From: Myxococcota bacterium
GTDB lineage: Bacteria; Myxococcota; Polyangia; GCA-2747355; JAKLHH01
Assembly (NCBI GenBank): GCA_022710245.1
Contig: JAKLHH010000469.1
Location: 1 to 6,306 of the forward strand
DNA: 6,306 nucleotides
Direction: 5' to 3'
Under the pieces are notes generated by a model. That model ran no database searches. It was not told the origin of the DNA and saw only the letters and a program-made list of their open reading frames with translations. Below, one piece after another: positions 1 through 5,264 of this stretch. Position numbers and translations under genes: made by a program. Numbering within the stretch: position 1 is the stretch's first letter; each line of letters starts with the position of its first letter.

Positions 1-81
1 CTCACCTCACGCGCCATCGCCCGCCTCATCGAACCGCCAACCCTGCGTCGCCTCGGCAAACTCGCACCAGGGGGAAAGTGA
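1..81 (+). CDS. C-terminal tail of an unidentified rightward gene (partial)
   Basis: Frame 1 is open from the window edge to a TGA at 79-81 and gives 26 residues that end in RRLGKLAPGGK. The first eleven codons end in C in nine cases, and the peptide is Leu/Arg/Lys-rich with a basic tail, as at the end of many real proteins. G+C by codon position is about 73/62/69 percent, which supports coding only weakly. The opposite strand gives a similar figure but has a stop at 7-9. The stop lies 9 bp from the convergent stop of the lipoprotein stub at 91. Too little is visible to name a family. A tail of a mobile-element protein is conceivable because the neighbouring lipoprotein is cut short, but nothing here proves it. 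Confidence 0.4.
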   Translation, partial: LTSRAIARLIEPPTLRRLGKLAPGGK

Positions 82-90
82 CGAAAGTGA

Positions 91-297
91 TCAGCGGTCA
101 GCGGATCCCTTCTCGAGCGCGCGGTCGACCGCGAGGGCGCGGTCGACGGCCACCGGCCCGTCCGCTGCCGGTCCGTCGAGGCTCCCCGCATCGACGGCGG
201 CGCCGCCGTCGGCTTGCTGGCGGAACCCGAGCATCAGGTGACAGCCGGGGAGGAGCGCCCCGCAGAGGAGGAGGAGGAGTCCGCGGCGCGCGTGCAT
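91..297 (-). CDS. Short lipoprotein, probably a truncated stub
   Basis: The 68-residue product starts MHARRGLLLLLCGALLPGC, a textbook lipoprotein signal: two Arg, a Leu-rich core and a LPGC lipobox with Cys19 as the lipidated residue. A short hydrophobic stretch (HLMLGF) and an Asp/Ala/Gly/Pro linker follow, with the six-residue unit AVDRAL repeated twice (11-bp direct DNA repeats at 119-129 and 137-147). The protein then stops with no folded domain. In myxobacterial lipoproteins this kind of linker normally leads into a large globular domain, so I infer that the rest is missing. The ATG at 297 is preferred over a GTG at 336 because it starts the signal peptide directly and lies 6 nt after a -10 box. 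GGAGG abuts the ATG with no spacing, so it is not a normal ribosome site. Confidence 0.6.
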   Translation of the reverse strand: MHARRGLLLLLCGALLPGCHLMLGFRQQADGGAAVDAGSLDGPAADGPVAVDRALAVDRALEKGSADR

Positions 298-303
298 CCT
301 CCG

Positions 304-333
304 ATGGTAGCGCGAACCAGCGAGCGCTGTCAG
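304..333 (-). promoter_or_regulatory. Sigma70-type promoter, apparently leaderless
   Basis: On the minus strand a CTGACA (333-328, 5/6 match to TTGACA) is followed after 18 bp by TACCAT (309-304, 4/6 match to TATAAT). The ATG of the lipoprotein stub begins 6 nt after the -10 box, so transcription would start at or next to the start codon. Both boxes and the spacing are seen directly. Promoter activity and leaderless translation are inferences. Confidence 0.5.
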
Positions 334-406
334 CACGGCTGCGCGGTGACGCCTCGGGCGCCCGGGTCAGCTGCAGCGCTCGAGGCGATCGCTGAAGCGG
401 CGGAGC

Positions 407-1108
407 TCAGTCGTCCGTGCGCTCGCCCGCACCGGGATCGTCGGGGAGGCTCGAGGGCGAGGGGCCGCAGGGCCCCTGGTCGATCCCGTTGCCGGTCGAG
501 TAGAGGTCGAGGCCGTCCCCCGCCTGCACCACCAGGAAGGTCACCATCCCGCCGCCGCAGGCGTACGCGGGCCGGGGCGCGGGCAGCGGCAGGTAGTCCC
601 AGCTCTCGGTCACCAGCACCGCCGCGCGCGCCACGAGGCCGGCCGGGAGGTCGACCGGCTGGACCTCGAGCCTGCGCGCGACGCCGCGCAGGTTCTCCTT
701 GCGCGCGAGCTCGCCGGCGGACCGCACGCTGCCGGCCCAGCGATGACGGACCGCCTCGGGGACCGCGGTCGGCCAGTCAGCGATCAGCAGCTCCTCGCCG
801 GCGCTCCCGGCGCCGTACGGGAGCGCGAGCACCGCACGCCCTCGCTCCTCGCAGGCGTCCTGGCGGCGGAGCACCTCCTCCTCCTCGAGCGCGGAGTCCG
901 GCAGGTCGTCGCACTGCGGCCGGCAGCACTCGCGGGTGCGGATCGGGCCTGCGAAGGGTTCGGGCGAGACGGCCCCGACAGCCGGATTCTGGCAGAAGGG
1001 CGGCGGGTCCTCCGCGAGGCAGGCCTCCCACGCTGGCCCGCAGGCCGAGCCGAGCAGCACGAGCGCGCCAGGGACCACGAGCGCGCCAAGGACCAGGTGT
1101 CTTCCCAT
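407..1108 (-). CDS. Cysteine-rich lipoprotein of unknown function
   Basis: The 233-residue product begins MGRHLVLGALVVPGALVL and reaches GSAC at residues 20-23, a signal peptide with a somewhat weak lipobox (Gly rather than Leu at -3). Cys23 would be the lipid anchor. Eight further cysteines (30, 39, 61, 62, 66, 86, 184, 214) suggest up to four disulfides outside the cytoplasm. Residues 77-81 are acidic (LEEEE). The region around 100-170 alternates hydrophobic and polar residues as in beta strands, and the tail is Pro/Asp-rich. I do not recognise a family. The frame stays open up to an ATG at 1162, but the ATG at 1108 is preferred because it puts a short n-region before the hydrophobic core. 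No clear Shine-Dalgarno is visible. The gene lies 78 bp after the propeller gene on the same strand and may share its transcript. Confidence 0.83.
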   Translation of the reverse strand: MGRHLVLGALVVPGALVLLGSACGPAWEACLAEDPPPFCQNPAVGAVSPEPFAGPIRTRECCRPQCDDLPDSALEEEEVLRRQDACEERGRAVLALPYGAGSAGEELLIADWPTAVPEAVRHRWAGSVRSAGELARKENLRGVARRLEVQPVDLPAGLVARAAVLVTESWDYLPLPAPRPAYACGGGMVTFLVVQAGDGLDLYSTGNGIDQGPCGPSPSSLPDDPGAGERTDD

Positions 1109-1164
1109 GAGACTTGTACGGGCCCGGGGTCGGCGTGCCCCTTGGCGACTGCCGGCCTCCACGA

Positions 1165-1183
1165 GCGCGCCGTCGCGGCGCGC
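1165..1183 (-). terminator. Stable GC hairpin just after a stop codon
   Basis: An 8-bp perfect stem (GCGCGCCG / CGGCGCGC) with a 3-nt loop begins 3 nt past the TGA at 1187-1189 of the propeller gene. No T-run follows on the minus strand, so it is not a canonical intrinsic terminator. It could partly terminate transcription, protect the 3' end, or mark processing between this gene and the Cys-rich lipoprotein gene. The structure is seen; its role is inferred. Confidence 0.4.
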
Positions 1184-1186
1184 CGA

Positions 1187-2719
1187 TCACCTCGGCAGCT
1201 TCAGCTTCAGCTTCAGCTGGCGCAGCGTCCGCCCCTGCCCATCCCTGATGGCGAAGCCGCCGGGCGTCTTGACCAGCCCACGTTCCTCCACCAGCTGATC
1301 CAGCTTCAGCTGTCCCTCGCGCAACCTGGTCTGGAGCAGGACCTTGCGCGCTGCCAGGTCGATCAGCCAGAGCTCGTCGTCCGGGCAGGCGGCGTACTCG
1401 TTGTTGCAGGCAAAGGTCGCGAAGACCATGGCGGTCTTCGTGTCTGGATCGGTGACGAGCCGGGCGGTGTCAGGGCTCACCGGGCCGTAGACCGAGATGC
1501 TCTTGCCGAGCGGGACGAGCAGCTCGGGGAAGGCCAGCGTCCCGTCGACCACGTCGAGGCTGGCGCTGGTCAGGACGTAGCGCCGCCCGTCGATGACCGG
1601 GCTCACCCGCATGGGGGAGCGGCCAAGGCACGCCAGCGGCGCGCGCTGACCGGGCAGCTGCAGGTCCACCAGCCCGTCCTTGCGCACCAGCGTCTGCACC
1701 CGACCCGCGTGGGCGGCGGAGAAGTGGCGGGCGGCCCACTCGCTGGAGCGCTCCTGCGGGATGCTGGCCACCTCCCGCCAGGTCCCGCTGGCGTGCTCGT
1801 AGCGCTTCACCGCCATCCGGTCGGGAGCGGCGCCGTCGCGGAACGCGATCTCGATGCCGCCGGGGACGAGCTGCCACGCCGAGAGGTCGAAGCGAGACGG
1901 CGTGCGCATCAGGTCCCGGGGCAGGAAGGCCCGGTGAGCGCCGGCGCGCTTGTCGAAGAGCACGAGGCCGCCCTGGGTGTAGACGTTCGCGTTCAAGGCC
2001 GCCCAGACGTGATCGCGGTCGACCAGCACCTGGCTCACGCTGAAGGAGGTCCCACCGACGCCCAGGTCGGCCGTGTGAAAGCTCACCTTGCCCGTGCGCG
2101 TGTCCAGCCGGGCCAGCCCGTCGAAGGTGGCGATCCAGAGCGTCGCGCCGTCCGCGGCGAGCTGGAAGTTCGCGCCGGACCGAAGGCCTTCGGCCGGACC
2201 ATAGACTCGCACCACCCCGCCCCGCTCGAGGTCGATCTCGAACAGCCGCTGGGGCCGGAAGCCTCCTCGGTCCGGCTTCTCGCTCGCCGGGCGGCACGCC
2301 GCGAAGAGCCGGTCGCCGACCACCGCCAGGTCGCCGTTGCACTCGGCCTGACGCACGTCACTCATGCGCAGGAGACGTCCCGACCGGGGATCCAGCTCGT
2401 GCAGCGCCTGCTCGCCGGCGACCACCAGCCGGCCCCGGTGCAGCACGCCACCGTAGATCGACGAGTGGTCCGGGAGGAAGCGGAGCTGCAGGCCGGCGAG
2501 ACCGCCAGGGAGCCGGTCGAGGAGGAAGCCGGGGATGGCCAGCGAGGCGGCGCGGGCGTCGGGCGCGCGAGCATCAGGGGGCAGCCGCGGGGTGGTCTGG
2601 CCGCCCGGCCCGGGGCCGCGCACGCGCTCGCACGCGAGGCTGCTCAGCGCGAGCGCGAGCACCAGACCCATCGCGGCCATCGTGGCCATCGTGGCCCACC
2701 AGCGCTTCGAGGTACGCAT
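1187..2719 (-). CDS. Exported beta-propeller-like protein, probable lipoprotein
   Basis: The 510-residue product has a signal peptide (MRTSKRWWATMATMAAMGLV, then a Leu/Ala core) ending at SLAC, Cys30. The lipobox is weak, so cleavage by signal peptidase I (SLA before Cys) is possible instead. A Pro/Ala/Asp linker fills about 31-60. From about 85 to 320 there are repeated blade-like units: GRLVVAGEQALHELDPRSGR (97-115), LFEIDLERGGVVRVY (159-173), TLWIATFDGLARLDTRTGK (193-211) and GLVLFDKRAGAHRAF (251-265). The third unit resembles the regulator-propeller (Reg_prop) repeat, so I infer a beta-propeller with a binding or scaffold role; no catalytic motif is visible. More strand-rich sequence runs to the C terminus, including a Cys pair near 438-445. 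The tail LKLKLKLPR comes from a 6-bp tandem repeat. The start is set by GGGAGG 5 nt upstream. Function and ligand are unknown. Confidence 0.92.
   Translation of the reverse strand: MRTSKRWWATMATMAAMGLVLALALSSLACERVRGPGPGGQTTPRLPPDARAPDARAASLAIPGFLLDRLPGGLAGLQLRFLPDHSSIYGGVLHRGRLVVAGEQALHELDPRSGRLLRMSDVRQAECNGDLAVVGDRLFAACRPASEKPDRGGFRPQRLFEIDLERGGVVRVYGPAEGLRSGANFQLAADGATLWIATFDGLARLDTRTGKVSFHTADLGVGGTSFSVSQVLVDRDHVWAALNANVYTQGGLVLFDKRAGAHRAFLPRDLMRTPSRFDLSAWQLVPGGIEIAFRDGAAPDRMAVKRYEHASGTWREVASIPQERSSEWAARHFSAAHAGRVQTLVRKDGLVDLQLPGQRAPLACLGRSPMRVSPVIDGRRYVLTSASLDVVDGTLAFPELLVPLGKSISVYGPVSPDTARLVTDPDTKTAMVFATFACNNEYAACPDDELWLIDLAARKVLLQTRLREGQLKLDQLVEERGLVKTPGGFAIRDGQGRTLRQLKLKLKLPR
1196..1219. 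repeat. 6-bp tandem repeat at the 3' end of the propeller gene
   Basis: CAGCTT is repeated three times and followed by CAGCTG (3.8 copies). Read on the minus strand it encodes alternating Leu-Lys (LKLKLKL) directly before the terminal Pro-Arg. The unit length keeps the frame, so copy-number change would only lengthen or shorten the tail. Confidence 0.8.
2668..2694. repeat. 9-bp tandem repeat within the propeller signal peptide
   Basis: Three copies of CCATCGNGG (the first has C, the other two T at the variable base) encode ATM-ATM-AAM at residues 9-17 of the exported propeller protein. The repeat is in frame and sits at the n-region/h-region junction, so copy changes would alter signal-peptide length without a frameshift. 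Confidence 0.65.
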
Positions 2720-2724
2720 CTGAT

Positions 2725-2730
2725 CCTCCC
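2725..2730 (-). promoter_or_regulatory. Ribosome binding site of the propeller gene
   Basis: GGGAGG lies 5 nt upstream of the ATG at 2719 on the minus strand, a near-ideal Shine-Dalgarno that fixes this start. Confidence 0.7.
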
Positions 2731-2772
2731 GACGAGAGTCAGCTAGCCCGGCCGGTCGAGACCCGGCGCACG

Positions 2773-2794
2773 CGATGGCCGGCGGGGGCCATCG
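2773..2794 (-). terminator. GC-rich hairpin after the 163-aa gene
   Basis: A perfect 8-bp stem (CGATGGCC / GGCCATCG) with a 6-nt loop starts 9 nt past the stop codon at 2804-2806 and lies in the 84-bp gap before the propeller gene. No T-run follows, so it is at best a weak or Rho-assisted terminator, or an mRNA-stabilising hairpin inside an operon. Confidence 0.4.
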
Positions 2795-2803
2795 GCGCAG
2801 CGC

Positions 2804-3295
2804 TCAGGCGCTGTGGATGATGAAGCGGTGCTTGATGGCGAAGCGGTGGAGCTTCGCCGCGGCGAGGGCGCTCGGGTGGCGGTTCCCCTGCCAGTTCTGC
2901 TTGAGCGAGCGGCGGACGTCGATGACCCGCAGCGAGAGGCTCTCGCCGCGGACCATCAGCGCGACGTGCTCGGCGGGGGGCGTGGGACCGTCGAGGTGGA
3001 AGGCGAGGTCCTGGATGAAGTAGGCGCCCATGGTGTCGAGCTCGTCCCAGGCGAAGTCCACGTCCAGCGCCCCGAGAGCCGCCAGGTCGTCGTCGATCGC
3101 CTTGCGCGCCTCGCCCTCCAGCCAGCAGGTCACGAGCTCCTTCCGGACCCGCCGCACCTCGAGCACCCTGTCACCGACGAAGTCCCGCAGCCGCTTCGAG
3201 CACCCCGCCTCGACCAGCGACCGCAGCCCCGCCTCGTGCCCTGCGTCGTCCCGGTGATAGAACCGCGCGAGCCCCAGATCGATCACCATGGTCAT
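2804..3295 (-). CDS. 163-aa soluble protein of unknown function
   Basis: The product has no signal peptide or membrane helix and is probably cytoplasmic. It starts MTMVIDLGLARFYHRDD. Residues 20-70 look mainly helical and charged, with Cys32 and Cys57. Residues 75-125 mix acidic and strand-like segments (DVDFAWDELDTMGAYFIQDL, then VALMVRGESLSLRVIDV). The last 35 residues are basic, with many Lys, Arg and His, which could bind nucleic acid or an acidic partner, though this is only a guess from charge. I do not recognise a family. The start at 3295 is supported by GGAGGG 8 nt upstream and an extended -10 box; an in-frame ATG two codons later is less well placed. The gene may be first in a leftward unit with the propeller and Cys-rich lipoprotein genes. 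Confidence 0.9.
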   Translation of the reverse strand: MTMVIDLGLARFYHRDDAGHEAGLRSLVEAGCSKRLRDFVGDRVLEVRRVRKELVTCWLEGEARKAIDDDLAALGALDVDFAWDELDTMGAYFIQDLAFHLDGPTPPAEHVALMVRGESLSLRVIDVRRSLKQNWQGNRHPSALAAAKLHRFAIKHRFIIHSA

Positions 3296-3303
3296 GGCTC
3301 TTG

Positions 3304-3309
3304 CCCTCC
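3304..3309 (-). promoter_or_regulatory. Ribosome binding site of the 163-aa gene
   Basis: GGAGGG on the minus strand lies 8 nt before the ATG at 3295 and picks this ATG over the one at 3289. Confidence 0.65.
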
Positions 3310-3319
3310 GCAGCGCGGC

Positions 3320-3328
3320 ATCCTAGCA
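3320..3328 (-). promoter_or_regulatory. Extended -10 promoter element (TGCTAGGAT)
   Basis: TGC followed by TAGGAT (4/6 to TATAAT) on the minus strand fits an extended -10 box. No convincing -35 is visible in the GC-rich sequence behind it. Transcription would begin near 3313, giving a leader of about 18 nt that holds the ribosome site at 3304-3309, a layout that supports the call. Confidence 0.45.
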
Positions 3329-3410
3329 CGACCGTCGCCCGGCCGCGGGCGCGGGCGCGCCGCCGTTCACGCTGGCGAGGCGGTCACAGGCCTGGCTGAT
3401 GGGCAAAGAT

Positions 3411-3428
3411 CTTCGAGCTGTATCGAAG
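3411..3428 (-). terminator. Short hairpin right after a small ORF
   Basis: CTTCGA / TCGAAG form a 6-bp stem with a 6-nt loop. On the minus strand it starts 1 nt after the TAG of the possible small ORF and is followed by ATCTTT, a short T-rich stretch. This is the most terminator-like of the hairpins here in its tail, but the stem is short. Confidence 0.33.
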
Positions 3429-3429
3429 C

Positions 3430-3540
3430 CTACTTGCCGCCCAGGGCCTGGTCGAGCAGCCACTCCTGGTACCGTCCTCTTGGGATCTGGTCGCGGTCGG
3501 TCGGTCGGGCTGACCGGAGCGTGAACGTTAACGTTGCCAC
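3430..3540 (-). CDS. Possible 36-aa small protein or gene tail
   Basis: A GTG at 3540 opens 36 codons that end with RGRYQEWLLDQALGGK and a TAG. G+C by codon position is about 67/53/81 percent, the classic coding order, and the last fourteen codons all end in G or C. The frame is the same as that of the upstream membrane protein and extends back without a stop to its TGA (3574-3576). The region between, read in frame, adds LLFGPATLV, so the whole 47-codon stretch looks like one membrane segment followed by a charged cytoplasmic tail. It could be a short membrane protein with an unusual start, a read-through extension, or the remnant of a decayed gene. No good ribosome site is visible before the GTG. 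A hairpin follows the stop by 1 nt. Confidence 0.4.
   Translation of the reverse strand: MATLTFTLRSARPTDRDQIPRGRYQEWLLDQALGGK
3524..3535. promoter_or_regulatory. 12-bp perfect palindrome, possible operator
   Basis: AACGTTAACGTT is a perfect 12-bp palindrome and unusually AT-rich for this window. It lies about 230 bp before the 163-aa gene and overlaps the start of the small ORF. A regulator site is possible, but coding constraint or chance could also explain it. Confidence 0.25.
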
Positions 3541-3573
3541 CAGCGTGGCCGGGCCGAAGAGCAGTGATGTGCC

Positions 3574-4770
3574 TCAGCGCGGCGTGGGCACCGGCGGCGG
3601 CGCCTCGACGCCCGCGAGCCACGGCCACCCGAGTCGCCCCCGGCCCAGCACGAGGACGACGCGCTGGCCGGGCGCCGTCCCCGCCCACAGCTCGTCCCCG
3701 GCCGCTACCCTCAGGAGGCCGCTCGCGCCCGGCCGGAACTCCTTCACGTCGAGGGTGCGGCGGCTCTTGTGCTGGCGCTTCGAGACCACCTCGACGCTGT
3801 GGCGCTCGAGCGCCCCGCTGTCGCAGCCGTTGATGAGCAGCCCGAGCCCCATGCAGGAGGTCAGCAGGCCGAAGAACGTCACGAACCCCAGCCTCGCGAG
3901 CGGGCGGCGGAGGGAGGCCGGGCGTCCACGCTGCTTGCGCCGCAGGGAGAGCCAGAGCCCGAGCATGTAGAGCGCCCAGAGCACGAAGCCGACGCCGGCG
4001 CACGCCACCGGCGGGAGCTCATCGATCGGCAGTCGCCACGAGGTCCCGGCGGCCGCCAGCGGGATCCCGGCGATGGGCAGGAGCCAGGGGAAGGCCCGCG
4101 AGAGCGCGGACAGCGGCGAACGCCGGCGCGCGGGACCGACGAAGACCGGCAGCGCCTCCAGGAGCGCCACGAAGGCCTGCACGATCCCGCGCACGCGCTC
4201 GCCCTCCTCGGCGGCGAGCGGCTGCAGCCGGAAGCGAACGAAGAGCCACTCGCCTCCCTCGTTGATGGACACGGAGTCGCAGCGCTGCTCGAGCAGATCG
4301 GCGATCCGGCCCTTCAGGCTCGCGGCGCTCAGCACCTCCTCCACCTCGGCGTCCGACGCGTCCGAGGCGAAGCACACCCCGTCGAGTCGCGGATCGCCCG
4401 GCGGCAGACGCCGATCCGGCTCCACGATCGTGACGCCTCCGGTGACGAACCTCGCGCCGAGCGCGAGGCGCGGCCGCCCTCGCACGCGGCGCCGGGCCGA
4501 GGAGGCGCTCCGGAAGGGCCCCTGCCCCGCCCCCTGCTCCGCGCTCTCGTCGTCCGGCGCGGTCTCGACGCGCGCGCGGAGCTGCACCTCGACCTCGGTC
4601 GGCATGCGCTCGCCGTGCACCCTGTGGTGCAGGGAGACGAACGCCTCCGCGACCGCTGGACCGCGCTCGATGCGCACCCGCTCGTCGCGCACGATCACGC
4701 CGCCCGTGAGCCCGGCGAGCCACGCCAGGGCCTCGGGCTCCCACGGGTTGAGGTCAGATGGTTCGCCCAC
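3574..4770 (-). CDS. Three-helix membrane protein of unknown function
   Basis: The 398-residue product has a soluble N-terminal region of about 220 residues, then predicted membrane helices at about 225-243, 255-276 and 291-314, and an approximately 75-residue C-terminal domain. Arg/Lys-rich loops (278-290) lie after helix 2, which places the loop between helices 2 and 3, and the N-terminal domain, in the cytoplasm. The C-terminal part (HSVEVVSK near 324, ending in GRLGWPW at 378-384) is strand-rich and would lie outside the membrane. Residues 54-70 (MPTEVEVQLRARVET) and 171-185 (GGEWLFVRFRLQPL) are also strand-like. I do not recognise a named family. The start is taken as GTG at 4770 because the frame upstream, up to an ATG at 4857, only translates the 26-bp repeat, and because a promoter ends 6 nt before the GTG. 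Known homologues could revise this start. Confidence 0.88.
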   Translation of the reverse strand: MGEPSDLNPWEPEALAWLAGLTGGVIVRDERVRIERGPAVAEAFVSLHHRVHGERMPTEVEVQLRARVETAPDDESAEQGAGQGPFRSASSARRRVRGRPRLALGARFVTGGVTIVEPDRRLPPGDPRLDGVCFASDASDAEVEEVLSAASLKGRIADLLEQRCDSVSINEGGEWLFVRFRLQPLAAEEGERVRGIVQAFVALLEALPVFVGPARRRSPLSALSRAFPWLLPIAGIPLAAAGTSWRLPIDELPPVACAGVGFVLWALYMLGLWLSLRRKQRGRPASLRRPLARLGFVTFFGLLTSCMGLGLLINGCDSGALERHSVEVVSKRQHKSRRTLDVKEFRPGASGLLRVAAGDELWAGTAPGQRVVLVLGRGRLGWPWLAGVEAPPPVPTPR

Positions 4771-5150
4771 GCGGCGATCGTAGTGAGAGCCGGCGTGGAC
4801 AGCAACTCCCTTGTGCGCGGGACGCCAGCAACTCCCTTGTGCGCGGGACGCCAGCAACTCCCTTGTGCGCGGGACGCTAGCAACTCCCTTGTGCGCGGGA
4901 CGCTAGCAACTCCCTTGTGCGCGGGACGCCAGCAACTCCCTACCCAGGCGGACACCTGCGCGCTCTGGCGCGCCTTGATGCTGGCGCCTCCCAGTCCCAG
5001 GACGCCGCGAACGACCTCCCCCGTCTCCATGTACGCGACGGCGATGGTGATCGCGGGGTGGTCGTCTCGCGCGCTGGCGACCGGGGGCTCCGCGCGCGCC
5101 GAGCAGGGGCGTCGCATCGGGAAGACGCAGGGGTCACCTGGCCGGCGCAT
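4695..5150 (-). CDS. Doubtful small ORF or gene remnant running into the repeat
   Basis: Between about 4951 and 5150 the minus-strand frame shows G+C of about 73/60/90 percent at codon positions 1/2/3, the order expected of a real gene, whereas the plus-strand frame sharing the same wobble position gives the wrong order. The peptide contains AITIAVAYMETGEVVRGVLG and GGASIKARQSAQVSAW, unlike the Arg/Pro-rich shadow frames nearby. Candidate starts are ATG at 5150 or 5117, neither with a ribosome site. The frame then enters the 26-bp repeat, codes for repeat-derived sequence and stops only at 4695, inside the membrane-protein gene. I therefore suspect either a decayed gene whose 3' part was replaced by the repeat array, or a chance open frame. 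No family is recognised. Confidence 0.27.
   Translation of the reverse strand: MRRPGDPCVFPMRRPCSARAEPPVASARDDHPAITIAVAYMETGEVVRGVLGLGGASIKARQSAQVSAWVGSCWRPAHKGVASVPRTRELLASRAQGSCWRPAHKGVAGVPRTRELLSTPALTTIAAWANHLTSTRGSPRPWRGSPGSRAA
4777..4805 (-). promoter_or_regulatory. Promoter with a repeat-derived -35 box, apparently leaderless
   Basis: On the minus strand TTGCTG (4805-4800) is followed after 17 bp by TACGAT (4782-4777) and, 6 nt later, the GTG of the membrane-protein gene. The spacing is ideal for a sigma70-type promoter and no ribosome site is present, so a leaderless mRNA is inferred. Five of the six -35 bases belong to the first unit of the 26-bp tandem repeat. Confidence 0.5.
4801..4941. 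repeat. 26-bp tandem repeat, 5.4 copies
   Basis: Five full units (4801-4826, 4827-4852, 4853-4878, 4879-4904, 4905-4930) and an 11-bp partial unit (4931-4941) follow each other with no spacers. A unit begins AGCAACTCCCTTGTGCGCGG and ends GACGCY. The only variable base is the last one: C, C, T, T, C. This near-perfect identity implies recent expansion or homogenisation. All frames are open through the array, which creates artificial long reading frames with a 26-residue period. The array lies between two divergent genes and its left edge forms a -35 box. Confidence 0.97.
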
Positions 5151-5264
5151 GAGCCATGGCCACCGCGACAGGCCGAGACGGCAAACCGGGGGCCCGAGCC
5201 AGCCAGGACGTGGCACCCTGGTTGCTACCTCCCGTCCATGAAACCAGCGGACGGAAGGTGCCGG
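4942..5264. other. Intergenic region upstream of the kinase-like gene
   Basis: Apart from the coding-like minus-strand patch up to about 5150, this stretch holds no convincing gene. From about 5151 to 5220 codon-position bias disappears, as in real intergenic DNA. A weak TGC-TACCTC element at 5223-5231 could be an extended -10 box for the rightward gene, but no -35 accompanies it. Confidence 0.4.
5253..5258 (+). promoter_or_regulatory. Ribosome binding site of the kinase-like gene
   Basis: GGAAGG lies 6 nt before the ATG at 5265 and favours it over the ATG at 5238, which is preceded only by pyrimidine-rich sequence. Confidence 0.4.

Noticed and set aside
350..387. Terminator after the Cys-rich lipoprotein gene
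   Set aside because: CGCCTCG and CGAGGCG could pair, but the loop is 24 nt, the stem begins about 20 nt past the stop and no T-run follows, so chance pairing is likely.
743..2746. A 667-codon open frame on the plus strand
   Set aside because: It is antisense to the propeller gene and part of the Cys-rich lipoprotein gene, with no ribosome site. Its Arg/Gln/Glu/His-rich sequence is the shadow expected in GC-rich DNA; the minus-strand frames have signal peptides and blade motifs.
4771..4857. N-terminal extension of the membrane protein to an ATG inside the repeat
   Set aside because: The added 29 residues are mostly translated repeat and would place the start upstream of the promoter that fits the GTG at 4770.
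4801..4941. CRISPR array
   Set aside because: The 26-bp units are directly adjacent with no spacers, so this is a plain tandem repeat; no cas-like gene is present.
3769..5241. A 490-codon open frame on the plus strand
   Set aside because: It is antisense to the membrane-protein gene and passes through the 26-bp repeat, which is open in all frames. Its composition is shadow-like and codon-position order in 4951-5150 points to the other strand.
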